Positions 20,236 through 31,516 of a stretch of DNA of 31,516 bases are shown piece by piece (positions within the stretch are counted from its first letter, which is position 1; each line of letters begins with the position of its first letter). A model generated the notes under the pieces. That model did not search any database. It had not been told where the DNA came from and worked only from the letters and a program-made list of their open reading frames with translations. The position numbers and the translations under genes are program-made. This DNA is from Porogramme epimiltina (lineage: Eukaryota; Basidiomycota; Agaricomycetes; Polyporales; Polyporaceae), in NCBI GenBank assembly GCA_900155495.1, contig FTLJ01000036.1:1-31516 (forward strand), given 5' to 3'.

Positions 20236-22493
20236 ATGCCTTCCCTCGCGTGTGTTCCGGTGTCGTCGACGGCGGCCGCCGTGACTGTCTTTGCTGGCCT
20301 CGTACGTCCTTCAATAGTTGACTGTTGTTTAGTGATGTCTTTCATACACTTACGCATTGATATAGCTATCTCACCAGGTGTTCCGCAGGTTCGAGACGTA
20401 TTCGGTCTCCTTTCATCTCGCCATTCTGGTGATTCCTCCAGGTCTTATATCCGCAGTCTTTTCCTCCCCGCTTTCATCACTTTGTGCCGTCTACGTATCC
20501 ATCCTTGTACTGCACTTGTGGACAGTCGTCCTATCCGTGCTTACTTATCGTGTCTCCCCTTTCCACCCCCTCGCCCGCTACCCCGGGCCCGTCTTTCTTA
20601 GACTTTCCAAGCTTGCTTTCGGTATCCTGAGTCTTGGTGGCCAGTCTCACAAATACATCAAGTCACTCCATGACCAATACGGAGATGTGGTACGCATAGG
20701 TATGCTCTACTACCTCGCTGTGCGCGCATGATGCACTAACCTGTTCTTCTTATGCAGGTCCTAACGAGCTATCTATATGTGATCCATCTCTCGTGGACAC
20801 TCTTCTCGATGTGCCTAAGGGTCCACGTAAGTACACATTTAGGTCTCTCGTCCGATCGACTTTTCTTGTTTCAGTTTGAATAGATTATCTCGGACGACAG
20901 CTCGATCATCACACTCAGATGATGACTGCCCTCCAGGACACGGAGGAGCATGTACGTCGCCGACGGCCTTGGCTACGTGCCATGAGTCCCACTGCGCTTA
21001 GGGACTACCACGACCTTCTCGGAAGCCGTATAGTCCAGATGATCTCGTGCCTTGAAAACCAGAAAGGAGCTATTGAACTTAATATCTGGTTCGATTACTT
21101 CACGTTCGTCTCTATTATAAAACCGTCTATGCTTTCGCTCACATTCGAGTTTAGATACGACTTTATGTCTGATATGGCGTGGGTGGAATCACTAACTTAA
21201 CACGTTTGTCGCAAGCAGTAATGTCTATGATCGTGTAGGTTTGGTAGCGGACCCGAACTCCTTGAAACAGGCGATAAGAACAACTTCTGGTCCATTCTTG
21301 CAACTGCTGCACGGTACGTCGTATGATATCAGATTTCTATATATACTAACTTTATTGCACCGATTTGATCCTAGTGTTGGTATGTTGTTCAGCAACATGC
21401 CGTGGCTAGGGCCCTACATTCGGTGCTTCCCACCCCTCGTCGCCCCTTTGAACACCCTCTTTGATCGTTGCAAGCACCTCGTTCGGGAACGCATACAGCG
21501 AGGCTCCAAGACCCGTGATCTGTTCCATTACCTGGTATGTTTCCCTTCCCGTTCTACCAACTCATGCTTATCTTGACCGTGTCTCCGTTTACGTAGAACC
21601 ACGAAGACACACCATCCATTCCACCTCCACCAATTTCGCACCTCGTCGACGATGGTGTCCTCGCCGTTGTCGCGGGGGCCGACACTACTGCATCGGCACT
21701 CACGTCGCTCTTCGCATGCCTCCTTGCGCATCCGGATGTACACGCACGACTCGTTGATGAAGTCGACATGTCCTATCCCCCTGGACAGGACGTGCTCGAC
21801 CCTGCATTCCAGCCCGAGATGCCTTACCTGGACGCCATTATGTAAGTTTATAGCACTTCATGAGGATCATGCTGATTAGATTCCCTAGAAACGAGACTCT
21901 CAGGCTGTTTCCGCCTCTCCCATCTGGTACCCAGCGCCAGGTACCACACAATGGCCGTGGCATACACGTCGGGTCAATGTACGTAGTTTCCCTTTTAATC
22001 GCCTCGAGTCCGCTCAATTTACATCCTAACACGCAGCTACATCCCGCCTGGTACATCTTTCTGGCTCCATGCCTACACCCTCCATCGCGATGTTCGCAAT
22101 TTCTCTCCCTCTCCCACCTCTTTTCTCCCTACACGATGGCTTACCTCACCTCATCCCACTGAATCACACTCTTCCTCCAATCAAACCGCACCCACACCTG
22201 TGCACGACATGCGGGCGTTCATCCCCTTCTCGCGAGGCGCACTCGCATGCGTTGGCATGCGCCTTGCGCGCCTCGAGCTGCGCGCCGTAGTCTGCGCACT
22301 CTTGCAGCGTTTCCGTGTCTACGCTGCCCCGCGAACCGGTGAGCTAGAGGTGCCTCGAGAAGAAATGTGGGACTGGAAGGAAAAGGGCGTGAGGCTGCTG
22401 GACCTTGAGGAGTACGATTCATGCTTCCAGGACTTCTTAGTCACGCTTCGTGCCCCGGTGACGGTTGTTTTGGAGATGCGGGAGGGGAAATAG
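20236..22493 (+). CDS. Cytochrome P450 monooxygenase 1
   Basis: Membrane-anchored microsomal P450; substrate unknown. Ten exons: 20236-20301, 20378-20699, 20758-20826, 20884-21103, 21155-21178, 21239-21313, 21375-21534, 21597-21841, 21889-21978, 22037-22493; 575 aa with no stop. The N-terminus has two or three hydrophobic segments, then the proline hinge RVSPFHPLARYPGP. The I-helix oxygen-binding motif AGADTT is at ~338-343, the K-helix ETLR at 396-399, and the heme loop FSRGALACVG has its Cys near 495. Two departures are seen: the meander reads PTRW instead of PERW, and the usual basic residue of FxxGxRxCxG is Leu. The 24-nt fifth exon is a micro-exon, supported by the same exon in P450-2. 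The two genes are convergent paralogues with 3' ends 163 bases apart. The family resembles large agaricomycete CYP clans, but I do not assign a CYP number. Confidence 0.9.
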
Positions 22494-22656
22494 ACATGGA
22501 TTTGCATGCGAACTTGTAGTGTAGGAGGATAAGCCTGTTACCTGTCTTTGACGCACTGGAGCACTCCATACGCTCTTCCGAGAAGAATATAATCAGGACC
22601 TGAGCATGTTGTGCAAGGATTGATTTAAATGTATCTCGACTCGTAGTACAAGATTC

Positions 22657-24939
22657 TCAACACTGTCTCCCCGGCTCTCGTACTTCTAGGACGACCCGAA
22701 CCGGCCCGTGCACTGTCATGAAAAAATCCTTGAACTCGGCCTCATACGCACTTATATTCAATGCTCCCTCCCCCTCTGCGGCGCGTACGCGAAACCGCTG
22801 TAACACCGCACATACAACCGTCCGAATTTCCTGCAGTGCAAGTTGCTTTCCGACACAGTTCATTGGGCCGTACGAAAATGGGATGAACGCGCGCTCATTG
22901 TGCACGAACGTGGGCACCTCAGTATCCTCGTTGTACTTTGCCCCGGAACGCGTGCGCAGCCAGCGCTCGGGAATGAAGTTGTCGGGAGAAGGAGAAAAGT
23001 TGCGAGGGTCGCGGTGTATGGAATACGCATGAATCCAGAAGGATGTTCCAGGTGGGATACAGCTGATGGAATTATGAGTAGTCAATTAGGGTCTGAAATG
23101 ATAGATAGATAGGCGAAACTCACGTTGTTCCTGTAACCAGAGTGTTACCCGTATGTGGGACTTGCCGCTGAGAGCAGGAAGGTACGGGCGGGAATAATCG
23201 GAGGGTCTCATTTCTACATGCAAGCGCCATGAGTAAGTGGATCTGTACTAAAAGACACAGAGATATATACTTACATGACTGCGTCCAGGTATGCCATTTC
23301 TTTGTGGAATGTTGGGTCCCGTACGTCTTGCTCGGGTGGATAGAATTTGTCGACCTCAGCCTCGAGCTGAGCGTATGCGTCTGTATGGGCTAGGAGGCAC
23401 GCAAATATGCTTGCGAGTGCACTCGCGACGGTATCGACTCCAGCAGTGAGTGCGAGGATCCCGTCATCAACGAGGTGCGTTATTGGGGGCGGGGCGTCTT
23501 CAGGCATATCCTCATGGTTCTATGATCACAGCACATTCATGCAAAGATCACCCATGCGGCCCGGGCGCAATGATTTGACGAGATATAAGCACAGTAAGTA
23601 GAAACTAGAAGGAAGGTACCTACAAGGTAATAGAATAGATCGCGTGTTTCTGAGCCTCGCATAATGCGCTGGGTCGCGAGATTCCTGCATCGATCGTGTA
23701 GAGTATTTAACGGTGCAACGAGAGGCGGGATGCAACGAACATATGCGCCGAGCCAAGGCACATTACTAAAGATCATGCCTGCACTGTTAAAATACATAAC
23801 ATTAGTTACCAACTGTTTCGATCTATAACGTAGCACAGTACTTACGCTATCGCTTTCTCGAGAACCGTCCAAAAACCCCACTTGTCTCCCCCAGCAAGGA
23901 GCTCAGGTCCCTGCCCAAAACTAGATACACTGTGTCATAATCTGGATGCTCGTGAACTCAGCAAGGATACAGCTTACGACAAATCCGACATAAGGTCGTA
24001 GCTAGGGAAATTGTCCTAATCAGCCGCGTACATTGAAGTTGTGATAAATAGGAACATACGTGAAGTATTGGAACCACTTATCAATCTGTACCATGCCTGT
24101 TTGCTCTTCCAAGCGTGAGACGAGCTGCTTCGTGCGCGTCCCGATGAGGTTTTCGTACTCCCTAAGAGAGGCGGGGTTCATAGCACGCAGCCACGTGCGG
24201 CGACGCCGTAGATGCTCGTCGGTGTCCATTAAAACAGCCATATTTTGTGCGTTTGGGTCGAGGAGCTTCCCTGCGAGGGCTACGAAATGGTAGGACAAGC
24301 TTTGTTAGTTAGTCTATGACGTTCTACGTAAGGAAGATTCTTACCAGGGCCTTTCGGTGCACCAGAAGGACCGAGCAGATCGTGGATCACAGTCGCATCG
24401 CGAATAGAAAGCTCATTAGGGCCTAAGAGGAATGTTAAGAATACACACACTGAATAAGAAGTGAAGGATCAATATACCAATGCGGACAACGTCTCCGTAT
24501 TGTTCATGCAGCCTCTTGATGTACCTATGAGAGTGCCCACCGACGGAGCGGAACGCAAGCCAAAACTTTGACAGTTTGCACCCGAAGGGGCCGGGGTATC
24601 TGTCCAGGGGATGAAATGGCGAGATGCGGTAGATCAAAACCGACAATGTAAGGGATGAGAGGTAAAGAGCGGTGGAGGAGAGCAGCGAGTCGGCAATGCT
24701 TGATCGAGTGCGCGATGAGACGCGCGAAGCGAGGAGGGGTGGAAGAAACAAGAGTGCAATGTGAGCCGCAACAGATGCGGGTTCGTATGTCCGGAAAATG
24801 TAGTGGGTGATCTGCAAATTGAGGGATTAGGATTAGGTGCATAGTGTGAAAAATTGAACAGGCGACATACAATAGCTGCTAGAACTGTCAGCGCAACGCC
24901 TGACCCTGACTCGGCTTCGGGTCCCGTTACAACCATCAT
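22657..24939 (-). CDS. Cytochrome P450 monooxygenase 2
   Basis: Paralogue of P450-1 in inverted orientation. Exons in transcript order: 24939-24871, 24811-24478, 24422-24345, 24270-24060, 24001-23978, 23920-23846, 23783-23624, 23519-23275, 23213-23124, 23062-22657; 563 aa, no stop. Exons 5-9 (24, 75, 160, 245, 90 nt) are identical in length to those of P450-1. Motifs: hinge RISPFHPLDRYPGP, I-helix AGVDT (343-347), K-helix ETLR, meander PERW, and heme loop FSYGPMNCVG with Cys near 498, where Met replaces the common Arg. These look like a functional enzyme; PERW is intact here, unlike in P450-1. The start is a double ATG; either could be used. A TATA box lies upstream. The substrate cannot be told from sequence. 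Confidence 0.9.
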
Positions 24940-27600
24940 GATCGGGCTAGAATGGAGGAACCGCTGTGTAGAGGAGGTGACAGGGCAAAGCTGCCGGGAA
25001 ATCGAGCTTTATAGGGCTACGTGCCAAGCTACTCTTCGCGAAGACGCTCCGGAGACAAGACATCCGGATCCCTACACTAAGAGATTGGGAATTGAAGACG
25101 GCGTATTAGAGGTGGACGGAATTTCATAGCACGGACCGGGTTCGGCGGTCACTGTACCTGTCGTAGGAATTGCGATAAGCGTCGGGCCGAGGCTGAATGC
25201 ATTTGTGTGAAATTATGAACGTTCTAGTAATAGTGAATGTGGAATTAGCTTTAGTTGGACAGATGGTAGGATGGCCCGCATTGACCAACATGCTGTATGT
25301 GCTTCTCTCACGATGTTCTCGGAGATGTGATTGTAAACTCCTGAGGTTTGACGTGAAGCGTTCAAATGCCGACTGTTGAAGAACGGGAAACTAGGAGCCT
25401 CGTAGGAGACGACATGATTAACACGCAGGTTTAGGACCTGTTACCGCGCTTCGTAGCCATGGTGTGCGCGTAGATCATATCCGGTTTGCCGTAGCAGTAG
25501 CGTTCGATGGTGATCTGGAGGAGGTTGTAGGAAGACTCGTTCGGCTTGCTGAGTGAGAGGCTGAGACTGAGCAGACGGCGTACCTTAGTTTATGACCATC
25601 TATCTATTTCTCCCCTTGTTTTTATCAAAGTATAAACCTAAATTTCTTGTTGCATGTGCAGAGGCACAAGACGGAAGAAGGACAAGGGCAGAAAACGAGC
25701 AGAAACCGAGCAGAAAACGATCGGGCGCCCGCGCGCATTCAGTGTGTTCGCAGTGATTAGGCTACAAGCGCCTCCCCGTTTGCCTTCACTCCCTCACCTC
25801 AATTCATTCGAATTTCTCTCCCACACTTGCGTGCACACGATGTTTTGGAAGGCGTATGTCCATTCAAGAGCCGTCGCAGTACACCCTGCTCGTCCGAAGC
25901 GGCCTTGTAGGCCGCGAGCTGAACGTGGTCGATGACCTATGAACGCCATCTTCAACAAGGGCACGCACGCAGGAGAGAGGCTTAACGAATTCTCAAAAGA
26001 GCTCGTGAGTCTCCACAGTACATATGACCCTCCCGCTCGTTGAGCACGCCCACGGTGGACACAGATGGCCTAGAAGCGGCCGCATGCCACAATCTCGTTC
26101 TCCAAGAACGTTGTGCTCGGGTTAGGTTAGTTACCTGTTTGTGATTGGGGAGAGCATGACGTATGAACAAGCGGCCGCACGAGCTCACGTTCGTGGGCAT
26201 GCAAGACGGTTGGGTGTCGAACATGTACGAGGTCGATGTCGAAAGTGGAAGAGTGTGAATGACTCCAAGGTGCGTATTTTTCAGGTTACGTCGAGGATCC
26301 CACAGCCCACATCACTCCGGGAACAGGCATGGAAAGGGGCCCTCGCTCTTGAAGATGATGGAGTGAGCTACAAGCAGCTCGCTCTCCCCGTATCCCTCCC
26401 ACACGTTCTCCCTCCCACCGACGCCTACCGTCACCACTATAGAACCCCCGCTCCATACTCTAGCGGCGTCACGTCGCCGCCTCCGGGCAGCTCTCTTCCG
26501 CGCAACGCGACACTAAGGAGTTTGTTCCGAAGAACGCTTATGATGCATCAGGGTTTTCATGTCCGCCAATAGCTCGCCCACCTTCAAGTTCTCACTACAG
26601 TTGTCGAAGAGAGATCGCCCTCAAAGCCATCGTCAATTCGGATAACTGCACAGAGCGCGCTGAACATGTTCCCAACAAGGCCGAGATCCGCCTCCGCATG
26701 CTCCAAGAGCAATGGACCGAGTTCGAACGCTGGTTCTCCTAGGCCGACGTTTGCACCCAGTTCTTCCGCATCATCGTCTGTAGTGGCCACCAGCTTACCT
26801 AGGTCAACTTCACCCCTAGTGGTCCGTAAGGATTGTCTCTCACGCAACCTCGCCCCTGCGGTAGATTTGTCATCGCCTCCCTTCCTGGCACAAAATTCCA
26901 GACCCTTATTGCGAAGAGGGCGCGAAATTCGACTCCCGAAGTTACGTTCGACTCTTCAATCTATCTCACCCTCCGCGGAGTCGTATGCTTACATATATTC
27001 TCATAGCTTATTTCGACAAGTCTTCTGTCCACTCGAAACTCTACTCCCGCAACGGAGGACGTCCAAATCAAACCCCACTTCGTTCAACCACCCAACACTA
27101 CCACGCTAATGGAATTTGAAGAGATCTACTCTGAGCCTGTCAAGAGGACGCGTACTGGTTTGGTATCCGCGCCTCCGGTAAGGACTCGCGCTCGTTGGCA
27201 ATATGAACACGTGTTCTAACACTGTCCCTCTAGACTGAGGGTATTGACACCGCTAACTCTAATTTCGCCAGCTCTGCGTACTACGGCGATGCTCTCCACT
27301 CAGGCCACGGCGAGACGAACAGCTTAGACGAAGAAGAGGAGTCCCCACCTCAAGGCAGTCGCGACTCGCGAATCTATACACCACACCCTCCCAGACGTTC
27401 ACTCTGAGCCGGCCGCGAGTTAGCCTCGGTGGGTTTCGTCACCCGCAATACCTGCATCGGAGTCGTCTCCTGTGACACCAACTCCTCCTGCTTGCGTGAA
27501 GACCTGTCAAGCTCTGAAGCCCCTTTCCTCTGGATTCCACATTCGCTCGATGTTCCTGAAGCGCTAGAGAACGTCTCGCCCCCTTTCTATGAGGCCCCGT
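24940..27600. other. Gene-poor stretch with unrecognised coding-like debris
   Basis: No intact gene. From 24940 to about 25900 I see only the P450-2 promoter and AT-rich sequence. From about 25930 short protein-like pieces with splice-like signals appear. One is MNAIFNKGTHAGERLNEF (from 25939), ending at a GTGAGT site near 26007. Others are EIALKAIVNSDNCTERAEHV (near 26612) and MEFEEIYSEPVKRTRTGLVS (near 27110), the last followed by an intron-like GTAAGG...CTAAC...CTCTAG (27179-27234) and an acidic stretch. Frames are broken by stops. I recognise no family. They may be 5' parts of the same decayed mosaic that continues downstream. Confidence 0.4.
25006..25013 (-). promoter_or_regulatory. TATA box of P450-2
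   Basis: The reverse strand reads TATAAAGC, about 70 bases before the P450-2 ATG. Confidence 0.5.
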
Positions 27601-29455
27601 CACTACTTCAAGTTTGTCTTCCGCGACACCTGCCCCTAGTAACACCCTTGCGACAGTACTAAACTCGGGCACGTCGACGTCCGTTGTTCCTCTACTCAGT
27701 ACTACGCCTCCAGACGGACCTACGTCATCAGCTCGCTCCACGCAGCAGTCCAAGTCTATGAAGTCGTTGATTGGCAAGGAGAAGAACTACAACTTCAACG
27801 CGGCGAACGACATCATGGGCATCGTCATGCTCGAGATTCAGGGCGCCAAGGACCTCCCGAAGCTCAAGAACAGTACTTTTCAACGTATGCACTGAGACGT
27901 CTGTCTGACTTGTAGCAGCGACAAGAACTGGATGGGACATGGACCCGTTCGTCGTCGTGTTATTTGGCAAGATAGTCTTCCGCATGCGTGTCATCCGTCA
28001 TTCACTCAGCCCTCAATTGGACGAGAAGATGCTCTTCTATGTCCGTCGCTACGAGACGAAATTCAAGGTTCAGCTCATGGTATGCGACTGGGATAAGCCG
28101 TCGTCCAACGATCACGTCTGCGACGCGTCGTTCGACGTCGCGCAGCCGCTCGCCGATGCATCAAAGAAGCATCCGACGGCTGGCCTGTACGGTGCCTCGG
28201 GGCGGACCTTTGTCGGCCGACGAGCGGAAAGAAACGCATTCCCGACAACGACGCGAGGATCGACACGAGTGCCCCCGGTTCCTCCTGTCTTCTTTGGGGG
28301 GATGAAATCACAGCAGAGCGCACGCAATCTTGACAAGCTCGACTTCTCCGGAGTCTCGAACGGCTAGGGGCGCGATCTTCATCCAGATGACACGCGAATT
28401 CACGTTGTAGCCCCACTGCAGCACCCGACGGAATCTAACCAGCACCCGATTGGCGAGGTGGCTCAGTGCTCTGGTTCGCCGATGCAGTCTAGGATGCGGA
28501 CGCCTTTCAAACGTGATCCCTGAGCGTCGTCATCGACGTCGGACACGGAAGACTCGTCAGGATCTCATAGGAGTTCTCAAGACGGCGGTGGTTCATTCGA
28601 GCGCGTTATCAATATCACTGGCCGCGCCTCAGTTCCAAGGGCGAAGTCGATATCGTCACTCACCTTGCCATCTGCGCGAGTCAAGACTGGACACGAGTCA
28701 ACAAGATCGCCGTCGGCAATTACATGACGGCGAGCCAGGCTCAGCACAAATGGCACACGAAAGCTATCCGAAGGTTCCTTCCGGTAACCGCAAACTACAC
28801 GCGGTGAGTGTCTAATTCGTTCGAGCCATGTAGGACGGATGCTGAACAGAACATCGCCTTTAGAACTCGGCGGACATCATTTGACATTGTCCAAAACCGA
28901 CTGGCCGGGCAGTTAGAAGAGAAGATGCAAGTCGACGTACGCCTGGATGTTCGATTGTTGTACAAGGTGAGATGCGCTTCGCCCTACGCGTATTCGAGTT
29001 GCACTCCCTCACCTCCTTACAGGGCTGGAAGAGTCGATTGGAGGGCGCACGAGGTATGCATTGAGCACGCCATTCTCTCGGGACGATATCGTTGACAATG
29101 ATTCTCAGCACGACGTCTCCTAAAGTCGCCTTCTATCAGACAAGGCCTCAAGCACGACGCGCCGGAGTCTGTGCGGGATATACCCGCCTTCATCGAGTTC
29201 CATCACCTGAACACCGATGAGATCCGCGATCCACTTAACTCATTCAGTACGTGTCAAAATTTGATCGCACCAATGTCTGCGCGAACGCTCTTTCGCCTGA
29301 TAGAGACCTACAATGAGTTCTACTTCCGAGTCTGCTTAATCAGCCTTTCTTTCCAAACGCTGACATAGTGATTGTAGGAAACTGAAAACCGATGCTCGAT
29401 CTGTATAGTCTCCCGATGACCCGTATCGTCTGGTTAGGGCTGCGTCGGGACGCGA
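27601..29455 (+). pseudogene. Phosphatidylserine decarboxylase (PSD2-type) remnant
   Basis: Decayed 5' part of a C2-domain phosphatidylserine decarboxylase, the Golgi/endosomal enzyme that makes phosphatidylethanolamine. A Ser/Thr-rich leader precedes the C2 domain, which begins NDIMGIVMLEIQGAKDLPKL (about 27808) and resumes after a retained intron with TRTGWDMDPFVVVLFGKIVF through VCDWDKPSSNDHVCDASFDV (to about 28140). At about 28195 the frame breaks and sequence jumps to the linker LCRPTSGKKRIPDNDARID, so the EF-hand part normally between is deleted. Later pieces are EVDIVTHLAICASQDWTRVN (~28650), NRLAGQLEEKMQVDVRLDVR (~28898), PAFIEFHHLNTDEIRDPLNS (~29185) and KLKTDARSV-stop-SPDDPYRLV (~29382). 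The catalytic domain with its C-terminal LGST self-cleavage site is absent. Frameshifts and stops are many and introns are retained. Confidence 0.8.
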
Positions 29456-31344
29456 CGTGGCATCACCCCGTCCGAGGCGTGCGCCCATTGTATACACTGC
29501 GCCTCTCTCACGCGTCGTCGAAGCGTTCCAAGACACTGCTGCAGCCTGATGACCGCATAAAGGACGGCCTGACGCCGTAAGAACCGTTTGAAGGACGCGA
29601 ATCGGTCGATACCATCGTATACATCATCAAGAGGACAGACTGGAACCCCGCCCTCCTCGTGCGTGCATTCGACGCTCGGAAGTTCTTCCACGCGGTCACG
29701 TACGATCATCGACTGCGGGACAGCTCGCAAGACCTGTACCAGTCCCGCACGAAGCTGCCCAGCCCGTTCGTCTCTGGCGAACTCGCCAACGTCCCGCCTG
29801 AACACGAGAAGCTCCTGAAGTCGCTTGGCGATACGGGCCAGCTACTCATTGGCAGCGCTGACCGCGACGACGGCGCAACGAAGGAGTGCCCGACGCCGTC
29901 AGCAGAGGCGGGGGACGAGTCGTCTGAAAAAAAGAACGGCTCGCGCGCGGGGTCGCCGTCACCGCCTATCGCAGCAGCGTCGCCTGTGCCATGGCCGAGG
30001 GCGGGGTCCATCTCGTCTGACAACGTGTCGCTCCCGACGGGCCTGTTCACGCTGATGACGGACGGCTACTTTCCGGCGTGCACATGCGACCAGCCGTGCT
30101 ACTCCATTACATGCCCGCGAAGAAAGCGCGCTTGAAGACGAAGCCGCAGCGAGAGCTGAAGAAGCAGATTAGTCGGGAGAGCTTGAGCGACCTTGTGGTA
30201 TGGCACAGTTATGTTCATGCTTGGTTTCGGCACTCAAATAGATCTATTTGGGATGCAGCGTTGACACGAATCAGGCGCCCTTTGGATCCACTCCGTGCCT
30301 GCGGAAATTGTCGCAAGTGTTTCGGACCAGGAGAAGATGCGCCAGGAGGCGATCAACGAGGTCATCTATACCGAGCGCGACTTCGTGCGGGACATGGAGT
30401 GCTGGCGAGATGTATGTATTTCGACCGATAGCGGTGTTTGTTTGCTGACGATACCTTTATTTTAGCTGTAGTACAAGCCACTGAAGGAGTCGGACATCAT
30501 TCCTGAAGAACGACGGCAAGACTTCCTCAGGAAAATCTTCTAGAATGTCCACGATATCATCGCCGTAAACACACGTGCTCGACAAACAGCAGAAGTCCTT
30601 TGCCGTCGTCGAGTAGATTGGCGACATCTTCCTCAAGGCTGCACCCCACTTCCACCCGTTCGTCTCGTATGGTGCCCACCAGCTACTATACGGCAAGTAC
30701 GAGTACAAAAAGGAGAAAAGCCCTGACCGCGTTCGTGCGGTTCGTCGAAGAGACAGAGAGACGGCCTGAAAGCCGGAAACTTGAGTTGAACGGTTATTTC
30801 ACTAAACCGACAACACGTCTAGCCCGCTCCTGCTGGAGACAGTTCTGATTGAACACACCCGAGGACAATCCGGACAAAACGGCATTACCGAAGGTCGTTG
30901 AGGTTGTTCGCGAGTCCTTGTGAAAGCTGTAAACTCTGAGACGGCCAAGGCAGAGAAACAGTTCAACTTGTTACAGCTTGACTGGCAGCTCGTTTTCCAC
31001 CCTGGTGAGCGAGTGGTGAGTTATGCTTCGCTATTCTAAGGGCCCGGGCACGTTATTGATATGCCCCTCAGGACCTCCAGCTCAAGGATGAACGCCGCGA
31101 GCTCATCTACAAGGGTGCGCTCAAGAAGCGTGGAACACTCAGGGTGACAGCGGCGATTTCATGGTATTCCTGTTCAATTATGCCTCATGGTCAAGCCAAA
31201 GAGCAAAGTGGAGCAGTACAATGCCTACTGACAGGTATGGCACACTGTGCTCTACGGTACCAGACCGCGACTCACCGGTCTCCCATGTGGCAGATCCCAC
31301 CGGACCTTCTGCTCGTCTCCGCCCCAGACGACTATGCGCTGTAG
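29456..31344 (+). pseudogene. Rho1 GEF (ROM2-type) remnant
   Basis: Decayed copy of the exchange factor that activates Rho1 in cell-wall integrity signalling. In order it shows: RIKDGLTP, a stop at 29578-29580, then the DEP-domain pieces ESVDTIVYIIKRTDWNPALL and FFHAVTYDHRLRDSSQDLYQ (about 29600-29745); a Ser/Pro-rich linker; the conserved TCDQPCYSITCPRR block (~30086); the start of the DH domain EAINEVIYTERDFVRDMECW (~30348); a retained intron (about 30413-30466); and DH helices with a TAG at 30541-30543 replacing Trp in the FWNVH motif. Next come ESRKLELNGYFTKPTTRLAR (~30772), another retained intron (~31017-31072), the PH start LQLKDERRELIYKGALKKRG and finally IPPDLLLVSAPDDYA, ending in a stop. 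The CNH domain that follows in ROM2 is absent. Frame breaks occur throughout. Confidence 0.8.
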
Positions 31345-31516
31345 AACTAGAAGCCCGCCGTGACGGTGGCGACGAGGTCGTCCCTGGGGCGGGCGGGCGG
31401 GCGGCTGGCGCTTGTTTCCGCGCGTCCCCTGCGTTGCACGCCTCCCGCATCGCCTCTCCTCGCCTCTGCCGCCGCACCCTCGCCCCTTCCTGCCACCGCC
31501 GCCACGCACACGGAGG
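31345..31516. other. GC-rich end of window
   Basis: C- and G-rich low-complexity sequence after the RhoGEF remnant. No feature can be assigned; it may be another joined fragment or the edge of a repeat. Confidence 0.4.

Noticed and set aside
16136..24939. Possible terpene biosynthetic cluster (FPP synthase plus two P450s)
   Set aside because: No terpene synthase, methyltransferase, transporter or regulator is present, and ERG20 is a housekeeping gene next to HSP60. Proximity alone is not enough.
28448..28485. tRNA-like stretch (GGTGGCTCAGTGCTCTGGTTCG)-type sequence within the PSD2 remnant
   Set aside because: It has an A-box/B-box look, but I could not form a cloverleaf, and it lies where the parental gene's linker is expected.
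1..31516. CRISPR arrays, bacterial operons or riboswitches
   Set aside because: Spliceosomal introns throughout show a eukaryotic fungal genome; no regularly spaced direct repeats are seen.

Overview
The window is genomic DNA of a filamentous basidiomycete, most likely an agaricomycete of the Polyporales kind (inference). The evidence is many 50-70 nt GT-AG introns with CTRAY-type branch sites, CT-rich leaders before housekeeping genes, and families typical of mushroom-forming fungi: F-box/leucine-rich proteins, lineage-specific 7-TM proteins and multi-intron P450s. I rebuilt nine intact multi-exon genes plus a tenth with one unresolved joint; every listed exon chain keeps frame arithmetically.

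Layout. Two tandem + strand copies of an uncharacterised seven-helix membrane protein (copy 1, 350-2059; copy 2, 2552-4234) are followed by an F-box gene (4700-6319). A third copy lies on the - strand (6462-8136). Its start codon coincides with the edge of a ~2.0 kb element (8134-10155) that has 13-bp terminal inverted repeats, palindromic GCTCGAG-type subterminal repeats and host-like exon fragments, including half of an RRM domain. A second F-box gene (11417-12868), paralogous to the first, follows. Two conserved housekeeping genes come next: mitochondrial chaperonin HSP60 (13337-15527, with a heat-shock element upstream) and farnesyl diphosphate synthase (16136-17493). A fourth membrane-protein copy is on the - strand (17930-19496). 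Two paralogous cytochrome P450s are arranged tail to tail (20236-22493 + and 22657-24939 -), each with ten exons.

The last 6.5 kb (about 25-31.5 kb) contains no intact gene. It holds decayed, intron-bearing pieces of host genes joined head to tail: a C2-domain phosphatidylserine decarboxylase (PSD2 type) lacking its EF-hand region and catalytic end, then a Rho1 guanine-nucleotide exchange factor (ROM2 type: DEP, DH and PH remnants). Because introns are retained, these are DNA-level copies and not retrocopies.

How the parts relate. The membrane-protein and F-box families and the P450 pair have expanded by local duplication and inversion around a conserved HSP60-ERG20 core. I see no evidence that they form one pathway; no terpene synthase or other core biosynthetic enzyme is visible. 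The most unusual observations are the TIR element that separates membrane-protein copy 3 from a TATA box and supplies its first in-frame ATG, the gene fragments inside that element, and the PSD2-RhoGEF chimeric pseudogene.
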